64,000 nucleotides of DNA from assembly GCA_009823505.1 (NCBI GenBank), contig VZQC01005910.1:2212860-2276859 (forward strand), written 5' to 3'. Positions 1 through 10,978 of this stretch are shown in pieces; position 1 is the stretch's first letter; each line of letters opens with the position of its first letter. The position numbers and the translations under genes were made by a program. This DNA comes from Rhizomys pruinosus. Taxonomy: Eukaryota > Chordata > Mammalia > Rodentia > Spalacidae. The notes beneath the pieces were generated by a model. It worked only from the letters and a program-made list of their open reading frames with translations, was not told the DNA's origin and ran no database searches.

Positions 1-239
1 TTTTGTGACAGGGTCTCCCTGTAGCCCCAGCTGGCCTGGAGCTCGCTCTGTAGATTAGGCCGGCCTTGAACTCACAGAGATCTGCCTGCTTCTGCCTCCC
101 AAGTGCTAGGATTAAAGGCGTGCACTACCACGCCTGGCACTAAAGACAGTTTTTAGCCGCCATGTGGGTGTTGGGAATTGAACCTGAGTCCTCTGCAAGA
201 GCAGTCAGTGCTCTTACTGCTGAGCCATCTCTCCAGCCC
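1..239 (-). repeat. Chimeric B2-B1 SINE, copy 1 (left end cut by window)
   Basis: Read on the minus strand this starts with a B2 head (A-box-like region, B box, CCCACATG segment) at 239-140. At about 139 it passes straight into a full-length B1 beginning GCCAGGCGTGG that runs to the window edge. The B2 part stops after the AACTGTCTTTA position, and the same junction occurs at 8061-8306 and 37043-37298. The recurring junction suggests a retroposing fusion rather than a chance neighbour. Confidence 0.8.
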
Positions 240-419
240 AGGCCAACCTATTTTGTCTTGGCAATCCCTATTGAGACTTATATCCTAGCTGATTCTAGTT
301 TATGTCAAATTAACAATTAAAACTATCACAGTACTGGTATCTGACCTGAGCATATATAGGACCTTTTGTGGATTTGGTAATATTGTATGCCTTATTTATA
401 TTTTAGATTAGTTGAAATT

Positions 420-1017
420 TTATTATTTATTTATTTTATGGTTTTCATACAACATAATTTGATAATATTTGGATCTCCTCTCCTAGTGGCACCTCCCCTT
501 AATGCACTCTATTATATGTGTAACATATGATACGTAACATATTACATATAATAAGGTCTATAGAATCTAATTTGTGTCCCCAAATGTCCTGCAGTGTTGG
601 CCCATCCACTGGAGCCTGGTTAACCTACCACGAGTCCCATCCTTGAAAGAGACTGTCTCTCCCCCTCCCAGCAGTCATAGATTGCCACAGTTTCCTTATA
701 GATGGGGTTGGGGTTTCCTAGTTCCTCATGTCTATGCTGGGACTTGGTCTGGTTTTAGCTTGCATGGAACTTGTGCATGCTGTCATCGTTGCCGTGGGTT
801 CATAGGAGCAACTGAGCAGCTGCCTGGAAAGCTGTTTCCTTGTGGTCGCCCACCGCCTCCGGCTCTTAGGATCTTTCTGCCCCCTTTTCCATAGTGATCC
901 CTGAGCCTTGGGAGGCAGAAGTTTAATATATGTGTCCTATAAAGGGATAAGAATTCTACAGCCTCCTGTTTTCTGCACATTGGCCAGTGGTGGGTTTCTA
1001 TATTAATCACCATCTGC
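420..1017 (-). repeat. L1 3'-UTR fragment (rodent Lx-like), antisense
   Basis: The text resembles the block at 4157-4880: both share phrases such as CCTGAGCCTTGGGA and a GTCTGGCTT/GTCTGGTTT stretch, and both begin on the left with an A/T-rich stretch that reads as an L1 3' end on the minus strand. The 106-codon frame at 574-894 and the overlapping minus frame lie inside this block and are not conserved in the other copy. Assignment to L1 rather than an unclassified rodent repeat is moderately sure. Confidence 0.55.
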
Positions 1018-1136
1018 CAAATAAGGGTACTTCCATGTTCATTGCTGTCTTTTCATAATAGCCAGAAATTGGAAATAATCTAGATGTCCATCAGTGAATA
1101 ATGGATGATGAAGGTCTGGTATACATGCACAATGGA

Positions 1137-2017
1137 CTTTTTTAAGTTTAAGAGAAATTTTATTGATTCGAGAATTTTATACAGTGAATTTTGATTGTAT
1201 TCAGACCTCGTCCCCCACTCTCCTCCCTGACTTTACCACCCGACCCCACTTCGTGTCTTCTAGTAGCAAACAAAAAGCCTCACCCCTCTTATGTAACACC
1301 TCTGAGCTGATGCCAGAGAAATCCTCTCATTAGACAGTCAGTGATCTATACAGTCTTCCTCAGAGGTGTGCCAAAGTAAGGGCCCACTCCCTTTCCTTTG
1401 TATGTGGTTTTGGGTCAGAATTTGAACAGATTTCTTGGAATAGGATTTTCACTCTTAATTTGTGTTTTACTTACATGCTGCTTAGGAATGTCAAGTAGGG
1501 ACTTGTCTCTTTCTGAGTGGTCAGAAGCGCTCGGTTTTCCTGATCAAAGTTAGTCGTTCCCAGCCCTTGCATGCAGTTTACACTCTTTGTTTCCAGGCCT
1601 CAGCACAGTGATCCCACTGTTGACCAAGGCATTCTCCAACAGGTTGACTCCCACAGGGTTTTACTGTGGGTAAAAGAAGAAGCTAGGTCTTACGGCAGGC
1701 GGCCATTTACTCACCCACAAGCCTCCACTCCAAGGCTCTCTGAGTGGCAGTTGGGAAGTTTCGAAGCTTCGTGTCGGTGTCCTCTAGTTCATTTTCTGGC
1801 CTCAGTAGACTTCTCAGACTCCTAGTGTTGTTGAGGACAGCAGCCAGGATTTGATAGCCACTGAATGATGATGATGGTTGGCTGACCATGGGTGCCACTA
1901 GGGCATGTGGGTGGGCAAGTCAGTGTGGCTCTGTCCTGCCCATTGTGTGTGTGTGGCCTGCTGCGCCAGTGTGGCGCTGCCTTACTGGTGCATGTGGGTG
2001 GCTGATGTAGCTCCATG
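1137..2017 (-). mobile_element. 881-bp retroposed insertion with target-site duplication
   Basis: The 11-bp sequence TGCACAATGGA flanks this block at 1126-1136 and 2018-2028, so it entered the host L1 as a unit. On the minus strand the 3' end (1137-1200) has an AATAAA signal and an A-rich tail, and the last 100 bp resembles an L1 3' end. The upstream 600 bp, with 84- and 63-codon frames, I do not recognise. It may be a 5'-truncated L1 with an unfamiliar 3' UTR, or a retrocopy of another transcript. Confidence 0.6.
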
Positions 2018-2402
2018 TGCACAATGGAATATTATTCAGCTCTTAAAAATGAAATTATGCAATTTGCAGATAAGTAGATAGAACTGGAAACAAGCATTCT
2101 GCCTGCGCTAACTCAGACCCAGAAAGCCAAATGTCACATATTCTCTCTCACAGCTGCATGTTAGCTTTGAAATCTTAGATAATGTGTGTTTCAATCTGGA
2201 AATCCAGAGAGGTCAAGAAACTAATTAACAGCCATGGTTTGGGGAGGCTTCCTGGAAGGAGTGATAGAATGTGGTGATATGGAGGGGGGATCGAATATTA
2301 GAGTAGAAGGGTGAAAGAGGGTGGGAAATGTGAGGGGAGGGCAGAGGCAGGAGTGTGGAGAGGGGTAACTGACATTAAAGGCCTCTAGAAAAAGTCACAT
2401 GG

Positions 2403-2561
2403 GCTGGGTGTGGTGGCACACGCCTTAAATACCAGCACTTGGGAGGCAGAGGCCAGCGGATTTCTGTGAGTTCAAGGCCAGCCTGGTCTACAGAGTGAGT
2501 TCCAGGACAGCTGGAGCTACAGGGAGACCCTGTCTCAAAAGGACCAAAAAAAAAAAAGAAA
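2403..2561 (+). repeat. B1 SINE
   Basis: Full-length 7SL-derived B1 (GCTGGGTGTGGTGGCACACG to CTGTCTCAAAA) with an A-rich tail. A 15-bp duplication, GAAAAAGTCACATGG, flanks it at 2388-2402 and 2562-2576. It interrupts the 3' UTR of the surrounding L1. Confidence 0.93.
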
Positions 2562-3330
2562 GAAAAAGTCACATGGAAACCCACCACTATAGAAGCTTCT
2601 TAAAGGAAATTATAAAAAGAAATTAAAAGGAGTTAACTTATAACAGGGGTTCTTGTCCCTTTTAGACATCATAGGCTAAAAAACCCCTCAATGCCAGGAA
2701 TGGACTCCGTCTCTAGAAACTGTTGACCACGGGCCCCACAGGCCTTCCAACAACACTGGCCATTGCCCCTGCTCTTGGTTACCCACCAGAACTTGATGGT
2801 AAGACCCTATTGCTGAAGTCACTACATACCTGAGCTGAAGAACAAACAAGGAGAAATCAACTGGTGCTGAATTCAGAGCCTCATCTCTACTGGCTAGTGT
2901 TCATAGTGCTGGAAGGGGCTTGCATAGCTGCCTGAAGAGAAAATCAGTCATCAATCTCACCCAGCTGTGAATCCCGAGAACAACAACAACTAGCCTGGCA
3001 ACGGTGCATGAACGTTATGGGAGTAACCAACCATTCTCTAATTGGATTTAAGGTCAGCCCCATAGAATGGGGCCCATACCTGACATTGATATCAGGATTA
3101 TGAATCTGAGACCAGACAGGTCACAATGCATAGGACAGAGCCTAATACTAGTTTTCTATTGAGTAGTTATCATATTAAACTTACTCCTAATGACTTATTA
3201 TTATACCCATAGATAAACAGATTTTTCTCTTACTCAGTGGCTTTTCCTGGAGTGCCCTCAGAGGAGCACCTTTAGATAGAACATGAACTTGACCTTCATT
3301 AGAGTAGTCTCCTTTCTCTCTATAATTCAT

Positions 3331-3830
3331 TAGTATTGTTTATAAAAATATAATACATATTGATTATAAAATACATTGCACATAAAAATAGAAAGTTCCT
3401 TTAATTGTATCTTAAAGATGGAATTGTTCTAACTTCTTATTTACTCTTCCAGAATTTTTCCATGCATCTATAAACCCAAGTATTATATATATGCATATTT
3501 TACATAAAGTCATGCTATACCTTACTCATTTATAAAAATATCTATTATCATATTTCATAGATATCTTTCTATGCTCAGACATATAATTTTATCATTTAAA
3601 ATATTTAACATTATTTAGTTATGTGGGAATTTATCAGTTCATTAAAGGAGTTATGAATAATTCTGCAGTAAGATATGTACATTAATTTTTGCCCACTTGC
3701 TTAATGACTTTCTTTGGACAGATGTTGGATGTCTAACAGCTATCAAAAGAAATATTTATGTATAATTAAAAATTGATTTACGTCATCCAATTTATTACCT
3801 CCAGAAACCTGAGCTAATTTTTACTTCACC
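3331..3830 (-). repeat. Possible ancient L1/HAL1 fragment, AT-rich
   Basis: AT-rich stretch without open frames. Between about 3470 and 3760 phrases such as AGTCATGCTATACCTTACTC and TATGAATAATTCTGCAGTAA resemble antisense text of old mammalian L1/HAL1 elements. Similarity is weak and the boundaries are approximate. Confidence 0.35.
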
Positions 3831-3841
3831 AGTATTTGAAA

Positions 3842-4030
3842 ATGTTTATTTATTAGTTATGTGTGTGTTATGCGTGCACTCATGTCTCAGTGCATAGGTG
3901 GAGGTGAAGAGCAGTTGGTTCTTTCAGGAATTGGTTTTTCTTCTCCTCCCACGTTCATGTGAGTTCTGGGGATTGAATTTAGGATTGTATAGCAAGCACC
4001 TTTTTCTGCTGAGTCATCTCATCAGTCCAG
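3842..4030 (-). repeat. B3-like SINE
   Basis: On the minus strand this starts with a diverged tRNA-like head (CTGATGAGATGACTCAGCAG) followed by a B3-like body with GAACCAACTGCTC. It is older than the B2 copies here, with many substitutions. Confidence 0.6.
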
Positions 4031-4156
4031 AACATAAGAGTTATTTAGAAGACTAGGTTGTAGATTTAATTCTACTGTAATCAGGAGAGATCTCATGAAA
4101 ATTCTACCTGTATAAACTTACTGGGATATTTTGTAGACCACTAAATGATTCTTTTT

Positions 4157-4880
4157 ATACATTAAAACTATTTTTATTAATTCTTGGAGAATTTCATACA
4201 TTCTGTTTGAATCATATTCATCCCTCTTCCCTAACTCTGCCCTTCCCCAGCCATACTCTTAGAGAAAGCTAACTCTCCCTCTCCAACCAGCTGTCAGTTG
4301 CCCCTAACTTCTCAGAGAGGCATGGAACTTTGTGCTTCCCCTCCCTCTCTGTGCTATCCACCTGCCTCTGCAGGGGATTTTTGTCTGGCTTGAGCTTGCA
4401 TAGGTCTTGTGAAGTAAATGCTGTCACAACGGCTGTGAGTTCGTAGTGCATTTGGATAACATCATTTGTTGTGTTTGGATAATGTCATTTCATTGTAGTC
4501 AGCCACCACCTCTGGCTCTTACCGTCTTCCCAGTCCCTTTTCTGAAATGACTCCTGAACCTTGGGAAGAGGGGAGCATGGCGTGGATGTCCCATTTAAGG
4601 CTGAGCACTCCGCAGTCTCCTGTTCTCTGCACCTTGCTGACCAGCGTGGGTCGCTGTATTACTTGCCATCTGTTGCTAAAAGGAGCTTCTCTGATGAGGG
4701 TTGAGAGATGCCCTAATCTCTGGGTGTAATGATAAGTCCTTAGATGTCAGGTTAATACTATGCCTGTTTAGCAGAATACCAGTAGGCTCTCCTCTAGGGC
4801 CTGTGACTTATCTGGTCATAGGTTCTTGGCCCTGATAACGGTGGCTGGTGTGGGTTCCATCTTGTGGCATGAACCTAAAT
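4157..4880 (-). repeat. L1 3' UTR (Lx-like), antisense
   Basis: The left edge reads on the minus strand as an L1 3' terminus (GAAATTCTCCAAGAATTAAT). The body carries rodent L1 3'-UTR text, including ATGAGGGTTGAGAGATGCCC and GGTTCTTGGCCCTGATAACG on the plus strand. Frames of about 60 codons inside it are incidental. Confidence 0.6.
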
Positions 4881-4903
4881 TCAATATATCTAAAAAATAT
4901 TCT

Positions 4904-5056
4904 GCTGGGCATGATTGTGCACACCTTTAATCTTAGCACTTGGGAGGCAGAGGCAGGAGGATATCTGTGAGTTCAAGGCCAGCCTGGTCTACAGATCGAG
5001 TTTCAGCACAGCGGGGTCAGCAGGGAGATCCTGTCTCAAAAAGACCAAAAAAATTT
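4904..5056 (+). repeat. B1 SINE
   Basis: Begins GCTGGGCATGATTGTGCACA and ends CTGTCTCAAAAAGACC plus a short A-run. It is more diverged than most B1 copies here. Confidence 0.9.
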
Positions 5057-5284
5057 CTATGGACATTTGAAAGAATGTGTACTCTCTACTTTTCAGCCAG
5101 ATCATGATTTGCTATGAAGCAAAGCTATTACTATGTATTACTTACATATTACATTTATTTTGAAACTTCGACAGACATGTTTTAGGAGTGATTTGGTAAC
5201 CTTTCTCATTATATCTATGGGCTTGGCAGTATGTTTCTGTATTTATAACACTGCTTTTAATTTTTGGAGAGTAGAGTAAAAAAA

Positions 5285-5480
5285 TCTAAGAGCACTGATG
5301 TTGGCCCCTCAAATGCCTGGTTTGAATGCCAGCTCCACCCTCCCCAGCTACAGACTCTGGACAATCTTCCTCAACTGTAAAATCACATCATCTACTTAAT
5401 AGGGTTCTTGGGAGTATGACATGAGTTAATGCAGAACTGTGCCTGACATGTGGTGAGTACTTTATCACTCTACTGCATCG
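5285..5480 (+). repeat. MIR SINE
   Basis: Recognisable MIR order: GGTTTGAATGCCAGCTCCAC, then ACTGTAAAATCACATCATCT, then GGTTCTTGGGAGTATGACAT, then GTGCCTGACATGTGGTGAGT. An old pan-mammalian SINE. Confidence 0.75.
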
Positions 5481-5642
5481 GCTGCTGTGATGTTGAAAGT
5501 CAGTGGGCTAGTGGTTGCTATATATTTCAACGAGTCTACTATTTATCCAAATAAAACTTTGTTTCATATTTGTTTTGAATGCTCTATAGGCATTCAAATA
5601 TTAACATTGTTGCTTTGCTTCCTTTCTGTTTGTATTTGCCTA

Positions 5643-6480
5643 ATGTCTTTGTCCATCTGGGCTGCTATAACAAAGAGTCGTCCCTCAGTATTTGTGAGAA
5701 ACTGGTTCCAATAGTTCCAAAGATGTAAAGAAACTGCTAATGCTCAAGTTCCTTATATAAAAGGTACAATATTTACATATAACCACACTTCCTTTTGTGT
5801 ACTTTAAATTACCTCTAGATTACTTATACTATCTAATTAAAAATTAAGGCTATGTAAATAGTTGTTATTTGGTGTTGTTTAGGAAACACTAACAAGAAAA
5901 AGCCTATACATACTGAGTACAGACAATTTTATTTGAATATTTTCAGTCCTTGGTGGAATTTATAGATGATGGGTAACTAGAGAATTGATGTTACTATGAT
6001 CTAGGTGGTTTCTATTTAATTTTTACATTTTTTATACATTGAAAAGATTTGTACATTTATTATGTACAATGTGATGTTTTGAAATGTGTACATTACACAA
6101 TGGCTAAATTGATCAAATTAACATATGCTTTTCACTTTTTGTGTTGGGAAAATTAAGTGGCTTATTAATAACAGAATTTTATTTCTCATGGCTCTGGAGG
6201 TTGGTAAGTCCAAGATCAAGGTGCTGACAGATTTAATTATTGATTGAGTCCCGTTTATTTGCTCATAGGAAGCTATGTTTTTGATATGTTCTCTTATGGC
6301 GGAGGGACAAATCAGGCCAGTCAGGCATCTTTTATAAGGGTTAATCCCATTCCAGAAGGATCTCTTATGATCTAATCATCTCTCAAAGGCACCACCTCCT
6401 GATATTTCCTTGGTGGTTAGGATTACATTTTATGAATTTTGGGGAGATAAAAACTTTTAGTCCTAGCTTAGGTTATCTGG
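5643..6480 (-). repeat. MaLR LTR (MST/MLT1 type) split by a DNA transposon
   Basis: GGGCTGCTATAACAAAG near 5660-5683 is one edge of an old MaLR LTR read antisense. The rest resumes near 6150 with TTTATTTCTCATGGCTCTGG, GTCCAAGATCAAGGTGCTGA and ATGAATTTTGGGGAGATAAA. A Tigger-like element sits between the two parts. Confidence 0.65.
5683..5972 (+). mobile_element. Tigger-like DNA transposon remnant
   Basis: Starts GTCCCTCAGTATTTGTGAGA, then TATATAAAAGGTACAATATT and CCTCTAGATTACTTATACTA, and closes with TACTGAGTACAGACAATTTT. The same order of blocks recurs at 36225-38027. It is a non-coding internal remnant inserted within an MST/MLT1 LTR. The exact family name is not certain. Confidence 0.55.
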
Positions 6481-6581
6481 CATATTTTCAACCTTTCTTT
6501 ATTACCTCTTATAAATAATGTATCTCTTGGAAATGACATATAGTTTAGTTTACTCTAACAATTGCCTGCAATATTCTTATC

Positions 6582-6743
6582 TTTTTTTTTTTTTTTTTTT
6601 TGTTGGTCTTTTCGGGACAGGGTCTCCATGTAGCTCTGGCTGTCCTGGAACTCACATTGTAGACCAGGCTGGCCTTGAACTCACAAAGACCCGCCTGCCT
6701 CTGCCTCCCAAGTGCTAGGATTAAAGGCATGCACCACCACGCG
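6582..6743 (-). repeat. B1 SINE
   Basis: T-run at 6583-6601 is the reverse of its A-tail, followed by GGTCTTTTCGGGACAGGGTC through to GGCATGCACCACCACGC. It is flanked by an imperfect ATTCTTA(T/C)TC repeat. Overlapping frames of 66 and 103 codons are shadows of this SINE. Confidence 0.92.
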
Positions 6744-7081
6744 AAAATTCTTACTCTTGAACAAGGGAACCAATTTTGTTTGTAGGTGTTGAGAATACTG
6801 ATATTCCTATCACCACTTTGATTTTTTTGTTTGGATGGTTCTAGATCACTTACCAAGGTTGAATTATTGTTCCAATGATCTTCTGATCTTGGTAGCTAAG
6901 CGTGCGCCACCACGCCCAGCATGCTTAACACTTTCTTATTATCTTCTGCTGCTTCAGGTAAGAAGAAAAGATAGCCAGGGGCCTGCTATGTATGCTTACA
7001 TTCTTTTTGTGGTCCTGGAACTGATCTTTCTTTTCCTTTCCTTTCCTTTTTTATTATATTTGTCTGTGGTGTATGTGTGCA

Positions 7082-7137
7082 CATGTGCGTGCGCACATGT
7101 GTGGGTGTGTGTGTGTGTGTGTGGGTGGGTGTGTGTA
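7082..7137. repeat. (TG)n-rich microsatellite
   Basis: Imperfect alternating purine-pyrimidine tract (GTGTGTGTGTGTGTGTGGG and relatives). The cysteine/valine-rich frame at 6835-7197 is a by-product of it. Confidence 0.85.
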
Positions 7138-7404
7138 GGCTCGAGGTCAACGTTAGGTATTTTCCTCAATTTGTTTTCACCTTATTTCTTCTTTTAATAT
7201 TTTTTTTTGAATTGTGCTAAGGATCAAACACTGGATACCCTGTATAGAAAATTAACCAATTTGCTCTCTTGGAAATTAAAATTATGGGCTGGGAATAAAA
7301 CTCCATGGTAGAACACTTTCTCAACTCAAAAAAATTAAAATAAGCAAAGATAAACAACAAATTCTACTATTTATTTATTTATTATTTATTTATTTATTTA
7401 TTTT

Positions 7405-7607
7405 TGAGGCAGAGTCTTTCAGTGAATCTGGAACCTACTGATTTGGCAAGATTAAGTGGCCAGTGAGCTGTGGAGTGTCTCTGATCCCAGTGCTGGGAGT
7501 ATAGGCATCACCATATCCGTATGTCGATGTGGGCACCAGGGGTCTAGACTCAGATTCTCATGCTTGCTTGGCAAGTACTTTACCAACTGAGCTGACAATC
7601 TTCTCAT
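7405..7607 (-). repeat. B4 SINE, with (TTTA)n tail at 7367-7404
   Basis: B1-like half (TTTGAGGCAGAGTCTTTCAG to CAGTGCTGGGAGTATAGGCA) followed by an ID-like tRNA head read antisense (CTTGGCAAGTACTTTACCAA, CTGAGCTGACAATC). This is the classical ID plus B1 order of B4, unlike the B2 plus B1 chimera described elsewhere in the window. Confidence 0.7.
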
Positions 7608-7628
7608 TCTCTATAATTGAGTTTTCTT

Positions 7629-7790
7629 TTCTTTTCTTTTTTTTTTGGTCTTTTCGAGACAGGGTCTCCCTATAGCCCAGCTGTCCTGGAACTCACTATG
7701 TAGACCAGGCTGGCCTTGAACTCACAAAGATCTGCCTGCCTCTGCCTCCCAAGTGCTAGGATTAAAGGCGTGCACCACCACGCCTGGCTA
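7629..7790 (-). repeat. B1 SINE
   Basis: GGTCTTTTCGAGACAGGGTC to GCGTGCACCACCACGCCTGG, with its tail on the left. GAGTTTTCTT on both sides is the target-site duplication. Confidence 0.93.
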
Positions 7791-7889
7791 GAGTTTTCTT
7801 ATAGCTATCATTCAATGAAGATGCGATATAAGCCAGGTATTTCAATTTTAAAAAATTAAAAAAAATGTGCCTTCCTAGATACTTGTAGG

Positions 7890-7985
7890 AGATATTAGTT
7901 CATGTAACCCTCACATTAACTATAGGAGGTAGAGGTGATACTTAGAAGTAAGGGGACTAAAGACACTAGGGAGCACTCACCACTA
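7890..7985 (-). repeat. MIR fragment
   Basis: CATGTAACCCTCACATTAAC and AGAAGTAAGGGGACTAAAGA match the antisense MIR core order. Short and diverged. Confidence 0.4.
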
Positions 7986-8060
7986 ACTGAAGACAATTGG
8001 TGATATATGAATTCTTTCTCATCGTGTTTCTATGTACACAGAGCCTTGATTTTTACTGAT

Positions 8061-8306
8061 TTTTTTTTTTTGAGGCAAGGTCTCCCTGCATCCCCAGCTG
8101 GCCTGGAACTCACTCTGTAGATCAGGCTGGCCTTGAACTCACAGAGATCCACCTGCCTCTGCCTCCCGAGTGCTAGGATTAAAGGCGGGCACCACCATGC
8201 CTGGCTTAAAGATGGTTCTTAGCTGCCATGTGGGTGATGGGAATCGAACCTGGGTCCTCTCAAGAGCAGTCAGTGCACTTAACCACTGAGCCATCTCTCC
8301 AGCCCC
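8061..8306 (-). repeat. Chimeric B2-B1 SINE, copy 2 (complete)
   Basis: On the minus strand: B2 head from GGGGCTGGAGAGATGGCTCA, B box GGTTCGATTCC, then AACCATCTTTAAGCCAGGCA where B2 text stops and a full B1 starts, ending in an A-tail (T-run 8061-8071). CTGATTTTT occurs at both outer edges (from 8056 and from 8307), with no direct repeat noticed at the internal junction. This supports a single insertion of the whole roughly 245-bp fusion. Confidence 0.85.
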
Positions 8307-8309
8307 CTG

Positions 8310-9540
8310 ATTTTTCTAAATGAATAGGTTGCCAACGTGTTGGGAACTACATGCCTTCTGATTTTGGGTCACCTATTTATTTTTTCATGCTGGCTTGAGT
8401 TTCTACTGGTTTTTCTGGAGTGGATAATCCAGTGTCTAGTAGTTTTGTTTTTTTTTCTCATTGCTAGAGGCAAAAAGATGCTCACTGTTGAGTGCTACAT
8501 TCTCTGTTTCCCTCTGTTGGAACTAGTTTAGGAGCTGGGAGTATCTGTGCTTGCAGGGGACACAGGATGCTAGAGAAGGGTAGGTTTGTGTCTCACCCAT
8601 TTTTTATCTTTAGTACCTTGATCCCTAGTAGATGTTATTTCTTCAAATGACCTGAGCTCAGCAAGGAAAAATCATCTTGTATTAATGTGTGGGTTGTGAG
8701 GCTTCAGAAAAAGGCTCATAGAACAGAAATGCATTATCTTAAAATTATGCTCTCCATAACCCCTCCAGTGCTATGTATAAGCAATAAAAATAAAACGTGT
8801 TTATTGCTCTTTCAAGAGCTTACCCTGGTCTAAAGCAGCATGTGCTTTCAGTGGGAGAAGGGCTGTGTCACCATGGGAGGGTAGAATAACATTGATGTAT
8901 GAATGACTGTTTTCACTGGTAATGCCAATGAGGACATCCAGCCAATGAAAGGGCTCTGCAGCCAGCTGCTGGGGAGACAGATAGACCCTGATCTCACCGG
9001 GATTCCATATTTGAAAAAAACAAAACAAAACAAAAACAAAACAAGAACAAATAATAAAAACAACAACCCCTCAGCCATCACACATGAAAAACTTCCAACT
9101 TACATCAGGGAACTACTGTAGCAAAGCTCTAATGAGGTCCCTAGGTGAATCAAGGTTTTTATTTATTTATTTATTTTTAATAAGGACTTGCTTGACTCCC
9201 ACAGATATCTGGCTAGACCTTGATTGATTGTCAAGCTTTTTAAGTAGCATTGATTTTTTTTTTTTACTGCTGTAACATTGGAATGATGAGGTCATTGCAT
9301 TTTGCTATGCTATTGAAATTCTTGTTAAAGGAACTTGGAGGTTATAATAATAAGTCCATCTAGGTGCTGTCTTCTTGCTTATGCTAAGTCTGGAATATTG
9401 AGGTGAGTTTAGATGATAAAAGCAAAATTAATAAAAATAAACTGAAAAAAGCACATACAATAACAATAACAAAAAGAATTTTCTTCTGTAGTTGTTAGGG
9501 GGAATTACAGAATTTTGGTGGCTATTAATCTTAACTTATC
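8310..9540. other. Non-repeat interval, no gene seen
   Basis: Mostly single-copy looking DNA. Contains an A-rich tract with CAAAA units near 9015-9060, short (TTTA)n near 9155-9178 and a T-run near 9255. The 64- to 77-codon frames have no recognisable domains. Confidence 0.5.
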
Positions 9541-9544
9541 TTCT

Positions 9545-9790
9545 CAGTAATAGCTACCATTTATTGAGCAGACAGTTTCCAGTGGATCAGAAACTGTCAT
9601 CTTAGACACATGTAGTCTCTCTTCATAACACTATATCTCTATAAGGAAAGTGCTATTATTCCCATTTTATAAATGAGAAGACTTAGTCTTGGTGGCAGGG
9701 CCACTTGTTTAAGACTGCTTAACAGTCCAATGGAAGTATGAGTTTTCAGATCAGGCTGGGCCCGATTCCAGAGCCCACAGGTGTACCTGT
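9545..9790 (-). repeat. MIR SINE, antisense
   Basis: CATTTATTGAGCAGACAG, GTGCTATTATTCCCATTTTA, AATGAGAAGACTTAGTC and GGCCACTTGTTTAAGACTG follow the antisense MIR consensus in order. Confidence 0.7.
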
Positions 9791-10084
9791 TAGTTTTGCA
9801 CAGTGGCTGTCAGTGGACTGAAGTTCCTACTGTGGAAGATCAGAGAGCAATCTTCAAGTCTGTGGTATAAGTGTTAACTCTTTTCTTCCATGTGGATCTG
9901 GGGAAAATGGCAAACCATCCCATGCCTCAGGGCACACCATCTTGACCTCCCTCACCTCCAGAAAGGGACTGCCTGAGTCACCCTTACTTGAATGAGGCTG
10001 TGCCCATGAAGCTGCTGGAGAGGACTGTGCACAGGGTGGGATTCCTCCAGCTACCATGTATCGATCAGCAGTGGCTAGAAGCTT

Positions 10085-10600
10085 TAATCCAATTAGAGTC
10101 CGTAAAACTGGTTTCCATCCTTGGCGCCTGACTCCGATTTCAGAGCAAAGGGAAAAAGTATGACATCAGCCCTGCTTGCATCTGTGCTGGTGGCTAATGA
10201 AATTACGTGATGGGTTTGAAGACCATTAAAGTCAATGTTGATTCTTCTTATTATTAAGAGTACTTTTAAATTTACTGCACCATGAGGCAGTTTCGAAAGC
10301 ATCATTTTTCATAGGTGTGGGTGTTCATTGCTTTGGATTTTAGCGCACATCTCCATGGGATATGGAGAATGCTAGCAGCAGAGAGAATCAATTCTGAAAT
10401 CTGCTGGATGAAAGTGCCTGTAGCTCTTTTGCTGGAGGGAGGAAAAGGTTCTGGGATTTTTCCATAATGAGGTATCATGATGACCTTGGATTGAAAAGCC
10501 TGAAATGAAAGAAAACGTTGCCAAAGCAATATGAAGCACCGCTGCTACCATTAATATCAGCAACAGACTTAAAAGAAGTTTAAGTAGTGTGCAGAAAGAG
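10085..10600. promoter_or_regulatory. Candidate conserved non-coding element (inferred)
   Basis: No repeat is recognised here, in contrast to its surroundings. The sequence has clustered homeodomain-like TAAT/ATTA cores (CCAATTAGAG, GCTAATGAAATTACGTGATG, CCATTAATATC), a TGACATCAGC site and an ATTACGTGA site resembling bZIP sites. Both strands have frames of only 63-75 codons without domain features. The enhancer role is inference from composition alone. Confidence 0.25.
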
Positions 10601-10978
10601 AGCTCACTTCAGGTTATTGACCACTTACTGGGCAAGAACTAGCACCTGGCTTGCAGTATGTTGAAGGGAAGGCTGTGCCAATCTTGTTCATCATTTATCT
10701 CTGGGGCTGAGATTAATAAAAAAATCAGAAATTATTCTCTTATATATATATAGTGTTAAGTACATGTATTTTATTGTATAAAGGCATGTATATAAAGATT
10801 TATATACATGAACACAGCAATGCACAGTGAATTATCATCCAAATCAATATAGATACCATTTCCCACCCTTTATGGAGGCTTTTCCAGGCCCCCTCCTATC
10901 CAACCGTAACTGGCATTTTGACTTCTATTTCTACACATTAGTTTTATCTACAATTAATATATATCACATAAATTCATG

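Larger units (their letters stand above)
1018..3330 (+). repeat. L1 ORF2 3' end and long 3' UTR, interrupted
   Basis: 1018-1136 reads as the C-terminal end of L1 ORF2 (TTCATAATAGCCAGAAATTGG, then ATGTCCATCAG). The same reading resumes at 2018 with GCACAATGGAATATTATTCAGC. The 3' UTR follows from about 2160, with a purine-rich stretch near 2280-2365 and further 3'-UTR text to about 3330. It is interrupted by an 881-bp insertion (1137-2017) and a B1 (2403-2561). No open ORF2 frame remains. Confidence 0.7.
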
